Shown: in pieces, positions 1 to 5,477 of the stretch
How the letters are laid out: the number at the start of each line of letters is the position of its first letter
Position numbering within the stretch: the first letter of the stretch is position 1
Assembly (NCBI GenBank): GCA_017964345.1
Contig: JAGCSD010000009.1
Span: forward strand, 1-5,477
Direction of reading: 5' to 3'
Source: Clostridia bacterium
GTDB taxonomy: Bacteria > Bacillota > Clostridia > Christensenellales > QALW01
DNA: 5,477 nt
Notes under the pieces: model-generated
Told to the model about the DNA's origin: nothing
Seen by the model: the letters and a program-made list of their open reading frames with translations, nothing else
The model's database searches: none
Program-made: the position numbers and the translations under genes

Positions 1-547
1 ACTCTTTGAGTTTTTCCACGTCCTCGGGATCGGTTTCCAGCAGACACTGCACCTTCGCATCCGCCACACTGCCGTCGCTGCCTTTCAAAAACGCCAGATC
101 GTTGGCTTTGTAAGACGCGACCGTCGCCGTGTCATAAGCGATCTGATATCCCGCTTCATTGGCGCTCTGTCCGCGCACCTGCGCCCCGTAGGACGCCACT
201 TTATAAAATCCCGCAAACACGGTGTTCTCGAAAAAATCCATGGCATCCCGCGTCAGAGATTCGTCGATCTTGTACACGGCGGCAACCGCCGCGCGCGCTT
301 TCAGCTTGGCCTCTTCCGTGGCGGCAGGATCCTCCACGTCCGCAATGGCGTACACCGTTTCCGCCGCGGCTTCCCCCACGGTGAACGCATAAGTCGACGG
401 CATGATTTCAAGCAGCACGATCAAAACCAGCGCCGCAAGCGTCAGAGTGGCAAAAATGCCCGAAACGATCTTGTTGCGCATCGTTACATGATATTGCTTG
501 CGAATTTTTTCCCCAAGACTTTTTTTGCGCTTGTCCCTCTCGGTCAT
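1..547 (-). CDS. pgpH: PgpH/YqfF-type 7TM-HD phosphodiesterase, N-terminal part (cut by window edge)
   Basis: The frame opens with ATG at 547 and stays open for 182 codons to the left edge, so only the N-terminus is present. Residues 1-25 are basic and cytoplasmic. About 27-47 form one hydrophobic membrane segment, followed by a hydrophilic stretch from residue 50, expected outside the cell. That stretch includes TVGEAAAETVYAIADVEDP, then a Thr-Glu and an Ala-rich segment ending in VYKID, which resembles the extracellular 7TMR-HDED domain of the YqfF/PgpH family. In that family, further membrane helices and a cytoplasmic HD domain follow and hydrolyse cyclic-di-AMP; neither lies in the window, so the catalytic activity is inferred. 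The ATG overlaps the phoH stop codon as ATGA, and GAGGGA at 559-554 sits 6 bases upstream, so translation is probably coupled to phoH. Position after phoH matches yqfF of Bacillus. The family call rests on a partial domain plus gene order. Confidence 0.85.
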   Translation of the reverse strand, partial: MTERDKRKKSLGEKIRKQYHVTMRNKIVSGIFATLTLAALVLIVLLEIMPSTYAFTVGEAAAETVYAIADVEDPAATEEAKLKARAAVAAVYKIDESLTRDAMDFFENTVFAGFYKVASYGAQVRGQSANEAGYQIAYDTATVASYKANDLAFLKGSDGSVADAKVQCLLETDPEDVEKLKE

Positions 548-1506
548 AGCGACTCCCTCTTCTCTGCGCTTTTATCATAGGCGCGGATGATATTCATGAC
601 GATCTCATGCCTGACCACATCCTTGGCGTTCAGCACACAGACGGCAAGCTTGTCTATGCCGCCCAAAATACCTATGGCATGTTTGAGTCCGCTGGTTTTG
701 CCCGCCGGCAGATCGATTTGCGTCAGATCGCCGGTAATGACCATTTTTGAACCCTCGCCTAGCCGCGTCAAAAACATTTTCATCTGTTCGATCGTGGTGT
801 TCTGCGCCTCATCCAAAATGATGAACGCGTCGGAAAGCGTGCGTCCGCGCATATAGGCGAGCGGCGCCACCTCGATCGCTCCGCGTTCGCAGAGTTTCTG
901 ATACGCTTCCACGCCCATCATCTCATGGAGCGCGTCATAGAGCGGACGCAGATAGGGATCGACTTTCTGCTGAAGATCTCCCGGCAGAAAACCGAGTTTT
1001 TCTCCTGCTTCCACCGCCGGGCGCGTCAGGATCAGCTTGGAAACTTCCTTATTCTTATACGCCATGACGGCTGCCGCCATCGCCAGATAGGTCTTACCCG
1101 TTCCCGCCGGTCCTTCGCAGAACACCACGGTGTTTTTCTGCATCGCCTTGACGTATTTCTGCTGACCGAGCGTTTTACAGCGGATCTGCGTACCGCGGTA
1201 GGTGATCGCGACCACGTCGCTCATGATCTCCTCCACCAGCTCGTCCCGGCCCTCTTTGGCAAGCTCTACCGCGTAGCGAATGCGCGTGCGGTCGATTTTT
1301 TCCCGACGGGAAAGCAGGTTGATGAGCCGCTTGATCACACGAACGGCGATCTCCGCCTTTTCCTCATCCTCGCCGTCCACGGCGAGCTGATCGTCCCGCA
1401 GGGAAATACGCACGCCGAGCTCATCCTCGATGATACGGATATTCTCGTCATAGCTCCCGAAAAGCTCGGGCAGATATTCGGCTTTTTCAATCGTTACAAA
1501 TCCCAT
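544..1506 (-). CDS. phoH: PhoH family P-loop ATPase
   Basis: A 320-residue PhoH-family protein, close to the usual length of about 320. The N-terminal region (residues 1-80) has the LFGSYDENIRIIEDELGV pattern typical of the family. The ATPase domain carries Walker A GPAGTGKT at 132-139, the RPAVEAGEKLGFLPGD signature at 162-177, Walker B IILDEAQN at 229-236 and GDLTQIDLP at 259-267. The domain resembles the motor of superfamily I helicases. PhoH proteins are cytoplasmic and are linked to RNA metabolism, often beside ybeY, but the exact substrate is unsettled. Start: the ATG at 1506 gives the family N-terminus and overlaps yqfD by 13 bases. An upstream in-frame TTG at 1563 would add 19 residues with no family likeness and overlap yqfD by 70 bases, so I reject it, although a GGAGG lies 4 bases before it. 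The GGAGG nearest to 1506 is 19 bases away, unusually far. The stop codon overlaps the pgpH start. Confidence 0.95.
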   Translation of the reverse strand: MGFVTIEKAEYLPELFGSYDENIRIIEDELGVRISLRDDQLAVDGEDEEKAEIAVRVIKRLINLLSRREKIDRTRIRYAVELAKEGRDELVEEIMSDVVAITYRGTQIRCKTLGQQKYVKAMQKNTVVFCEGPAGTGKTYLAMAAAVMAYKNKEVSKLILTRPAVEAGEKLGFLPGDLQQKVDPYLRPLYDALHEMMGVEAYQKLCERGAIEVAPLAYMRGRTLSDAFIILDEAQNTTIEQMKMFLTRLGEGSKMVITGDLTQIDLPAGKTSGLKHAIGILGGIDKLAVCVLNAKDVVRHEIVMNIIRAYDKSAEKRESL

Positions 1507-2627
1507 ACCGATCTTTTTACTGCAACCTCCTCTATCGTCTGTATCGTAACGGTGACCGTCCAACCGTCCTCCGCGTCCAGTACCTGCGTAACGGTAGATG
1601 TCACCGCCGCCTCGGGCGGTATCAGCGCCCTCAGGCGTTCCGTCAGCGCCGCTTCTCCTTCTTTGACGGCGCTTTCGCGGTCATATATTCTTTCTTCTTC
1701 CACAAGCTCTTCGATCGTCAGGCGCTGTATGCTCAGCGGCAGACCGCGCAGGTCGATTTCCTCCTGCCGCGCGCGGTAGAATGCGAATCGGGGCGCCTGC
1801 TGCGGAAGAGAGATCCCCATCAGATCGAACGCCAAAATCTCCTGCGTCCGCCCCGTGGGTACCGAAATCGATTGACAGGCGGGCATAAAGAGAGAAGCGC
1901 TGTAGAACACACCGGCGATTGCCCGCCCCACGGGCGCGTACAGCACGCCGTCCACCGTCTGCGGGGCGATCAGCGCCTCGCCGGCGCGCACCGTCTGCCC
2001 GTTTTTCACCAGCGCCTGCCCGGAGAGAACGATCAGATTGCGGATCAGACAATCCTTTTGCGCTACGATCATATCCGCTTGCTCGCCTATCTCTTCCTCC
2101 GCGGGCTTTTCCTTCACATACACCTGCGCGATGGGACCGCGCAGGGAAATCGAACTCCACAAAAACCGCGGTTCGCTCTTGGTCAGCGCCTGCGCCAGCG
2201 CCCGCGTGTCGATCGTTTCATTCCACGAGAAAATACCTTCTTCCCGCAAAACCGAACGCACGGCATCTTCGTCGGACGCGCCGAGGACGCGTACGAACCA
2301 TACCCGGTGGGAAAGTACCGTCAGCGCCAGAAGCGCCAGCAGTACTCCGCTCCAAAGTACCGCGCGTTTTTTTAAGCGCTCGAATGTATAAAACGCGCCG
2401 CGCCTTTGCACGGCGACCGCCTGAAAACCGTTCTCCTCCGCCAGCGCGCGCATCCGCCCGCCCATACGAGCAGGCGCCTGTGCCTCCAGCGTCACGCTGT
2501 CGATACGTTTGATACGGTAGAGCGGTATGCCGTTTTTCGCCGCCAGCTCCGCAACGCGCTGAGGACGTATGCCGACAAACCGAACGGTTTCTCTCGACGG
2601 ATCTATCTTATTTACTAATTTTATCAT
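1494..2627 (-). CDS. yqfD: Sporulation protein YqfD
   Basis: A 377-residue protein of the YqfD sporulation family, similar in length to the roughly 400-residue Bacillus protein. Residues 1-85 form a cytoplasmic N-terminal region. One hydrophobic helix spans about 89-106 (AVLWSGVLLALLALTVLS), and the rest should face the other side of the membrane. Directly after the helix comes VWFVRVLGASDEDAVRSVL, then GIFSW, resembling the small beta-alpha module placed there in YqfD. Residues 201-220 (SGQALVKNGQTVRAGEALI) resemble a biotinyl/lipoyl-like hairpin motif. The C-terminal part (300-377) is acidic and ends in a beta-rich TVTVTIQTIEEVAV. In Bacillus the gene belongs to the mother-cell sigma-E regulon; the biochemical role is not established. 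The start ATG at 2627 has GAGGG at 2639-2635, 7 bases upstream and overlapping the yqfC stop codon, so the two are probably co-translated. Low-complexity sequence is absent and the frame is intact. Confidence 0.93.
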   Translation of the reverse strand: MIKLVNKIDPSRETVRFVGIRPQRVAELAAKNGIPLYRIKRIDSVTLEAQAPARMGGRMRALAEENGFQAVAVQRRGAFYTFERLKKRAVLWSGVLLALLALTVLSHRVWFVRVLGASDEDAVRSVLREEGIFSWNETIDTRALAQALTKSEPRFLWSSISLRGPIAQVYVKEKPAEEEIGEQADMIVAQKDCLIRNLIVLSGQALVKNGQTVRAGEALIAPQTVDGVLYAPVGRAIAGVFYSASLFMPACQSISVPTGRTQEILAFDLMGISLPQQAPRFAFYRARQEEIDLRGLPLSIQRLTIEELVEEERIYDRESAVKEGEAALTERLRALIPPEAAVTSTVTQVLDAEDGWTVTVTIQTIEEVAVKRSVWDL

Positions 2628-2637
2628 AATTATGCCC

Positions 2638-2889
2638 TCAGGTCAAATACTCTATTGATAAAATTTTTCCTTTGATCTTTCCGTTACAGCCGTCCAGCTC
2701 CTCCAGCATCAGGTTTTGCCCGTTTACGGCAAGCAATCGCTTGCCCCGCCACAGCTTGACGCACGTATCTTTGACATCCGCCACGCCCGTATGGTTTTCC
2801 ACCTGCACGAAATCGTCGTCCCACAGAGAAACCCGCAGAGCGCCTGCCGCCTCTTCCGGCAAGCCCGCGGCGCGCAAAAGCCGTTTCAT
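2638..2889 (-). CDS. yqfC: Sporulation protein YqfC (YabP/YqfC family)
   Basis: An 83-residue soluble protein with no signal peptide or membrane segment. The core from about residue 27 (VQVENHTGVADV, then VKLWRGKRLLAVNG, then LMLEELD) to the end (KIKGKILSIEYL) shows the alternating beta-strand pattern of the YabP/YqfC family, whose members are about 80-100 residues. Bacillus yqfC is expressed in the mother cell under sigma-E; the molecular function is unknown, although a link to the spore coat is suspected for the related YabP. Start choice: ATG codons at 2895 and 2889 are both in frame. GGGAGG at 2901-2896 directly abuts the first, which leaves no spacing, but lies 6 bases before the second, so 2889 is preferred. 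A TTG at 2931 also opens the frame, but lies upstream of that site and within a candidate promoter. First gene of the yqfC-yqfD-phoH-pgpH cluster. Confidence 0.88.
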   Translation of the reverse strand: MKRLLRAAGLPEEAAGALRVSLWDDDFVQVENHTGVADVKDTCVKLWRGKRLLAVNGQNLMLEELDGCNGKIKGKILSIEYLT

Positions 2890-2895
2890 ACCCAT

Positions 2896-2901
2896 TCCTC
2901 C
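2896..2901 (-). promoter_or_regulatory. Ribosome binding site that decides the yqfC start
   Basis: GGGAGG is followed immediately by A and then, on the minus strand, by ATGGGTATG. It touches the first ATG (2895) but has normal spacing to the second (2889). This favours the shorter 83-residue YqfC over versions two or fourteen residues longer. Confidence 0.75.
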
Positions 2902-2918
2902 CCCGAACCGTTTGATAC

Positions 2919-2947
2919 ACTCTATGAACAAAACGCGCGTTTCATGC
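2919..2947 (-). promoter_or_regulatory. Candidate sigma-E (mother-cell) promoter of yqfC
   Basis: On the minus strand, CATAGAGT (2926-2919) closely matches the sigma-E -10 consensus CATACANT, differing at one defined position. Fourteen bases upstream lies GCATGAA (2947-2941), which matches only the first half of the -35 consensus KMATATT. Spacing fits sigma-E. A start near 2912 would give a leader of about 22 bases containing the yqfC ribosome binding site. Since rpsU ends in a strong terminator, the cluster should need a promoter here, and no convincing vegetative promoter is visible in the gap. The -35 half is weak, so this remains a candidate. Confidence 0.4.
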
Positions 2948-2982
2948 GTTCGCGCGCGAACGGTTCGTCAAAACCGAACGCG
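2931..2982. repeat. Cluster of GC-rich palindromes between rpsU and yqfC
   Basis: Three inverted repeats lie end to end. AAACGCGCGTTT at 2931-2942 is a perfect 12-base palindrome, CGTTCGCGCGCGAACG at 2947-2962 is a perfect 16-base palindrome, and 2955-2982 can form a hairpin with arms CGCG-AA-CGGTT and AACCG-AA-CGCG around a 6-base loop. The first fills the spacer of the candidate yqfC promoter and the second abuts and slightly overlaps its -35 element. They could be operator sites, or simply reflect CG-rich spacer composition. Confidence 0.6.
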
Positions 2983-3024
2983 CGGCGCGGGCTCTTTTCC
3001 TCACCCCTTACCGTATTTCCTCCG

Positions 3025-3057
3025 AAAAAAACGAAGGGATGTACCGAAGTACATCCC
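3025..3057 (-). terminator. Intrinsic terminator of rpsU
   Basis: On the minus strand a perfect 9-base-pair stem, GGGATGTAC (3057-3049) with GTACATCCC (3044-3036), closes a TTCG loop flanked by C and G, the very stable C(UUCG)G tetraloop. It is followed by TTCG and then seven T residues (3031-3025). It begins 7 bases after the rpsU stop codon and should separate rpsU from yqfC transcription. Confidence 0.93.
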
Positions 3058-3064
3058 CTTGTTT

Positions 3065-3238
3065 TTAATACTTTCTCTTTCTTGCCGCCTCAGCCTTTTT
3101 CTTTCTTTTGACGCTGGGCTTCTCATAATGCTCTCTCTTGCGGACCTCCGCCAGCACACCGGCGCGGGCGCATTTGCGCTTAAAACGCTTCAGAGCATTT
3201 TCCAAAGACTCATTTTCACCAACATGGATCTCCGACAT
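3065..3238 (-). CDS. rpsU: 30S ribosomal protein S21
   Basis: A 57-residue, strongly basic protein matching bacterial S21 over its whole length (usually 57-70 residues). The N-terminus [21 protein letters not shown] and the following [20 protein letters not shown] are diagnostic, and the C-terminal tail is rich in Lys, Arg and Ala ([14 protein letters not shown]). S21 sits on the platform of the small subunit near the 3' end of 16S rRNA and assists translation initiation. The ATG at 3238 has GGAGGG at 3251-3246, 7 bases upstream; the frame stays open further upstream, but those residues are not S21-like. The gene appears monocistronic: it has a consensus promoter about 60 bases upstream and a terminator just after the stop codon. 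In Bacillus, rpsU stands upstream of the yqfC-phoH region with other genes between; here yqfC is the next gene. Confidence 0.97.
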   Translation of the reverse strand: MSEIHVGENESLENALKRFKRKCARAGVLAEVRKREHYEKPSVKRKKKAEAARKRKY

Positions 3239-3299
3239 TCTATATCCCTCCCCTCGGTTTTGGGTTAACACGAGAGTCAATTCTCATATTTACGACGGA

Positions 3300-3328
3300 A
3301 TTATATCAAACAACAAGAGAGCTGTCAA
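3300..3328 (-). promoter_or_regulatory. Consensus vegetative promoter of rpsU
   Basis: On the minus strand, TTGACA (3328-3323), a 17-base spacer and TATAAT (3305-3300) match the sigma-A consensus at all twelve positions, with optimal spacing. The spacer ends in TGA, giving the extended -10 TG as well. A start near 3293 predicts a leader of about 55 bases before the rpsU ATG. AT-rich sequence upstream of the -35 box could act as an UP element. Confidence 0.93.
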
Positions 3329-3339
3329 ATACTTTCGTC

Positions 3340-3356
3340 GATTTTTTGAAAAAATC
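3340..3356. repeat. AT-rich palindrome between the divergent promoters
   Basis: GATTTTTT and AAAAAATC form 8-base arms around a single G. The repeat lies 12 bases upstream of the rpsU -35 box and about 70 bases from the phosphatase -35 box. Its position and A/T tracts suit an UP element for rpsU, or a protein site in the shared region. It is not a terminator of any gene seen, since no gene reads into it from either side. Confidence 0.5.
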
Positions 3357-3427
3357 ATTTTTCGCGCGGGTTTTTATTCCTTGTTTTTCCTGTTATGAAT
3401 GATTTTCGCACGCGCCGCGGTTTTTGT

Positions 3428-3456
3428 TTGCCGCCCGCCGCTTTTTATGATACAAT
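3428..3456 (+). promoter_or_regulatory. Vegetative promoter of the HAD phosphatase gene
   Basis: TTGCCG (3428-3433), a 17-base spacer and TACAAT (3451-3456) give 4/6 and 5/6 matches to sigma-A. An extended -10 TG at 3448-3449 compensates for the weaker -35 box. A start near 3463 predicts a leader of about 22 bases that includes the ribosome binding site GGAGGGG at 3473-3479. It is divergent from the rpsU promoter, with about 100 bases between the two -35 boxes. Confidence 0.75.
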
Positions 3457-3484
3457 AGGGTAATAAAAATAAGGAGGGGCTGCG

Positions 3485-4123
3485 TTGAAGCCGGTTTTGT
3501 TTTTTGATTTAGACGGCACGCTGACGGATTCGGCGCCGGGTATTTTTGCCGCGATCCGCTATGCGCAGCGTCAAGCGCGTCTGCGCGCGCTCGACGAAGC
3601 CGAGCTGCGTTCCTGCGTCGGACCGCCGCTGAATGAAAGTTTCATCCGTCTGTGGGGCGTCGGCAGGGAAGAAGCCGAGCATCTGCTGGAAGTATACCGT
3701 ATCTATTATCGCGCGACCGGTATTTTCGAAAACGCGCCCTACCCCGGCATACGGGAAACGCTTGAGGCGCTTTCTGAAAAAGCGGAATTGCGCGTCTGTT
3801 CCGCCAAACCGACCGAAATGATACGGACGGTATTAACGCATTTTGACCTGTCGCGCTTTTTTTCTTCCGTTTCCGGTGCCGCTCTGCACGGCACGTTCCC
3901 CGGCAAGGGAGTATTCCTGCGCGCCTCGCGCGAGCCGGGACGCCCCGCCCTTATGATCGGCGACCGGCAGGACGACATGACAGGCGCGCGCGACGCGGGC
4001 ATTCCCGGCGCGGGCGTTCTGTGGGGGTACGGAAGCCGCGAAGAATTGCTCAAAAGCGGCGCGGCGTACCTGGTGAAACGCCCGGACGAGCTTCCAAAGC
4101 TCGTGGACACGCTTTTTCATTGA
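3485..4123 (+). CDS. HAD-superfamily hydrolase, phosphoglycolate phosphatase-like
   Basis: A 212-residue cytoplasmic HAD hydrolase, full length for the Gph-like group (about 210-225). Motif I is [11 protein letters not shown] at 6-16, with nucleophile Asp8 and acid/base Asp10. A helical cap domain follows (about 17-85) and contains VGPPLNESF (45-53), as in many HAD phosphatases annotated as 5'-nucleotidase or phosphoglycolate phosphatase. Motif II is the Ser of VCSAKP (Ser106), the motif III lysine is probably Lys141, and motif IV is [17 protein letters not shown] (157-173), whose acids bind magnesium. All catalytic motifs are present, so it should remove phosphate from a small molecule, but the sequence does not give the substrate. 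The TTG at 3485 is the start: it lies 5 bases after GGAGGGG and only seven residues before the motif I Asp. No terminator separates it from leuS, so some readthrough into leuS is possible. Confidence 0.92.
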   Translation: MKPVLFFDLDGTLTDSAPGIFAAIRYAQRQARLRALDEAELRSCVGPPLNESFIRLWGVGREEAEHLLEVYRIYYRATGIFENAPYPGIRETLEALSEKAELRVCSAKPTEMIRTVLTHFDLSRFFSSVSGAALHGTFPGKGVFLRASREPGRPALMIGDRQDDMTGARDAGIPGAGVLWGYGSREELLKSGAAYLVKRPDELPKLVDTLFH

Positions 4124-4148
4124 CAAAAGCATAAAATTGACATACAAT
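4120..4148 (+). promoter_or_regulatory. Vegetative promoter of leuS
   Basis: TTGACA (4120-4125), a 17-base spacer and TACAAT (4143-4148) match sigma-A at eleven of twelve positions. The -35 box overlaps the stop codon of the phosphatase gene (TGA, 4121-4123). A start near 4155 predicts a leader of only about 30 bases. A second TTGACA at 4137-4142 directly precedes the -10 box but has no properly spaced partner. Confidence 0.88.
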
Positions 4149-4184
4149 ACTTTATATATTTCGGACAAAGGACGGATTTCCAAT

Positions 4185-5477
4185 ATGGCTGATATGTATG
4201 ATCCTTCGCAAATCGAAGCAAAATGGCAAAAGATCTGGGATGAAGAACACGCGTTCCGCGCCGACGACAACGCAACGGATAAGCCCAAATTTTACGCGCT
4301 GATCGAATTTCCCTATCCCTCCGGGCAGGGACTCCACGTGGGGCATCCCCGCAGCAACACCGCGCTGGACATCATCGCCCGCAAGCGCCGCCTGCAGGGA
4401 TATAATGTCCTGTATCCCATCGGCTGGGACGCGTTTGGTCTGCCGACGGAGAACTATGCCATCAAAAACAACATCCACCCGGAGATCGTCACGAAGCAAA
4501 ACATCGATCACTTCCGCGAGCAGCTGAAAAAAATCGGTTTCTCGTTCGATTATTCACGTGAAGTCAATACGACCGACCCGCATTATTACAAATGGACGCA
4601 ATGGATCTTTCTCCAGCTGTTCAAAAAAGGGCTGGCATACAAGAATGAAATCGCCATCAACTGGTGCACGTCCTGCAACGTGGGGCTTGCCAACGAGGAA
4701 GTCGTGGGCGGCGTGTGCGAACGCTGCGGCGGCACGGTCGTGCGCAAGACGAAAAGCCAGTGGATGCTCCGCATCACCGATTACGCCCAAAAACTGCTTG
4801 ACGGACTGGACGAGGTGGACTTTATTGAAAAAGTCAAAACCCAGCAGCGCAACTGGATCGGTAAGAGCCAAGGCGCCCTCGTCAAATTTAACGTACCCGC
4901 TTACGGTCAATCGTTAACGGTGTACACCACACGTCCCGATACGCTCTTCGGCGCGACCTATATGGTCGTTTCACCCGAACATCCGATGATCGACGCACTG
5001 AAAGAAAAGATTGAAAACTTTTCCGACGTGCTCGCCTACCGGGAAGCCGCCGCACGCAAAAGCGACTTTGAGCGCACGGAAACCGCCAAAGACAAGACCG
5101 GCGTGGTACTTTCCGGCATCACGGCGGTCAACCCCGTCAACGGACGCGAGATCCCAATCTGGGTTTCGGATTACGTGTTAATGAGCTACGGCACCGGCGC
5201 GATCATGGCGGTGCCGGCGCATGACGAACGCGACTGGGATTTCGCCAAAAAATTCGATCTGCCGATCATTGAGGTCGTTTCCGGCAGCAGCGTGCCGGTG
5301 ACACAAGCCGCCTACACCGACGTTGCCGACGGCATCCTGGTCAACAGTAACTTCCTGAACGGTCTGCGCGTGGCGGACGCGAAGAAAAAAATCATTGAAT
5401 GGCTGACCGAAAAAGGTATCGGTGAAGCGAAAGTCAACTATAAACTGCGCGACTGGGTCTTTTCCCGTCAGCGCTAC
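4185..5477 (+). CDS. leuS: Leucyl-tRNA synthetase, N-terminal 431 residues (cut by window edge)
   Basis: Class I aminoacyl-tRNA synthetase that charges tRNA-Leu with leucine in the cytoplasm. About half of the usual 800-plus residues is present. In order: the catalytic fold with [13 protein letters not shown] (44-56), containing the HIGH-type motif HVGH; the [16 protein letters not shown] block (81-96); a zinc-knuckle region with Cys161, Cys164, Cys178 and Cys181; then the CP1 editing domain with [12 protein letters not shown] (248-259) and [18 protein letters not shown] (336-353), whose Asp347 corresponds to the conserved residue that clears mischarged tRNA. The sequence ends at [10 protein letters not shown], just before the return to the catalytic core. 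KMSKS, the anticodon-binding domain and the C-terminal domain lie outside the window. The frame is intact to the last base. ATG 4185 is the start: a modest AAAGGACGGA site lies 8-12 bases upstream, and residues [15 protein letters not shown] fit the family N-terminus. An ATG three codons downstream is less likely. Confidence 0.97.
   Translation, partial: MADMYDPSQIEAKWQKIWDEEHAFRADDNATDKPKFYALIEFPYPSGQGLHVGHPRSNTALDIIARKRRLQGYNVLYPIGWDAFGLPTENYAIKNNIHPEIVTKQNIDHFREQLKKIGFSFDYSREVNTTDPHYYKWTQWIFLQLFKKGLAYKNEIAINWCTSCNVGLANEEVVGGVCERCGGTVVRKTKSQWMLRITDYAQKLLDGLDEVDFIEKVKTQQRNWIGKSQGALVKFNVPAYGQSLTVYTTRPDTLFGATYMVVSPEHPMIDALKEKIENFSDVLAYREAAARKSDFERTETAKDKTGVVLSGITAVNPVNGREIPIWVSDYVLMSYGTGAIMAVPAHDERDWDFAKKFDLPIIEVVSGSSVPVTQAAYTDVADGILVNSNFLNGLRVADAKKKIIEWLTEKGIGEAKVNYKLRDWVFSRQRY

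Noticed and set aside
925..1779. Long open frame of 284 codons on the plus strand, antisense to phoH and the end of yqfD
   Set aside because: It lies opposite two clear family genes, has no promoter or good ribosome binding site, and its translation has no recognisable motif. GC-rich third positions create such antisense frames.
1681..2160. Second minus-strand frame of 159 codons inside yqfD
   Set aside because: It is a frame-shifted shadow of yqfD with low-complexity Arg/Gly/Ala sequence. YqfD reads through intact, so it is not a frameshift fragment.
1872..2512. Overlapping plus-strand open frames antisense to yqfD
   Set aside because: The translations are rich in Arg, Pro and Ser, as is usual for shadows of GC-rich genes, and the minus-strand frame is an intact YqfD.
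2964..2973. TTGACG on the minus strand as a vegetative -35 box for yqfC
   Set aside because: No TATAAT-like hexamer lies 16-19 bases downstream; the sequence there is CGCATGAA.
3036..3066. The rpsU hairpin as a bidirectional terminator, given the T run at 3062-3066 on the plus strand
   Set aside because: No plus-strand transcription unit leads into it, and the plus-strand T run is short and separated from the stem, so only the minus-strand function is supported.
2672..3268. Plus-strand open frame spanning yqfC, the spacer and rpsU
   Set aside because: It crosses the rpsU terminator and both genes in antisense, and resembles no protein family.
3272..3285. Small inverted repeat in the rpsU leader (GAGA and TCTC around six bases), considered as an S21 autoregulatory hairpin
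   Set aside because: Four base pairs are too weak to support a structured regulatory element, and no S21-binding motif is recognisable.
3833..4511. Minus-strand open frames antisense to the phosphatase gene and the leuS start
   Set aside because: They cross the leuS promoter and the conserved HIGH region of leuS, and have no initiation signals of their own.

Overview
The window looks like chromosome from an endospore-forming member of the Firmicutes (Bacillota), probably class Clostridia, with a fairly GC-rich genome. The evidence is two sporulation-family genes (yqfC, yqfD) in the classic yqfC-yqfD-phoH-pgpH order, Gram-positive style GGAGG ribosome binding sites, vegetative sigma-factor promoters close to TTGACA/TATAAT, and a bacterial-type leucyl-tRNA synthetase. 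No species can be named from the sequence alone. I see no mobile element, CRISPR array, tRNA, rRNA or phage signature.

Minus strand, read right to left from about 3330 to 1. rpsU (ribosomal protein S21) has a near-perfect vegetative promoter and its own UUCG-loop terminator. A GC-rich spacer full of palindromes follows, with a candidate mother-cell sigma-E promoter. Then comes a tight cluster: yqfC, yqfD (10 bases apart), phoH (overlapping the end of yqfD by 13 bases) and the 5' part of pgpH/yqfF (ATGA overlap with phoH), which runs off the left edge. In Bacillus subtilis the same genes lie in the same order downstream of rpsU, but several genes separate rpsU from yqfC there. Here they are directly adjacent.

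Plus strand, from about 3428 to the right edge. A divergent promoter drives a small HAD-superfamily phosphatase that starts at TTG. leuS follows, from its own promoter, whose -35 box overlaps the phosphatase stop codon. leuS is cut by the right edge after 431 codons, before the KMSKS catalytic loop.

Functionally the window combines translation genes (rpsU, leuS), spore-formation genes (yqfCD), an RNA-related P-loop ATPase (phoH), a likely cyclic-di-AMP phosphodiesterase (pgpH) and a HAD phosphatase of unknown substrate. No stretch over 300 bases lacks a gene. The two main spacers, 2890-3064 and 3239-3484, hold the terminator, promoters and palindromes listed. I found no convincing new system; the more interesting points are regulatory: the yqfC spacer, the phoH start, and the short leuS leader with no room for a T-box.
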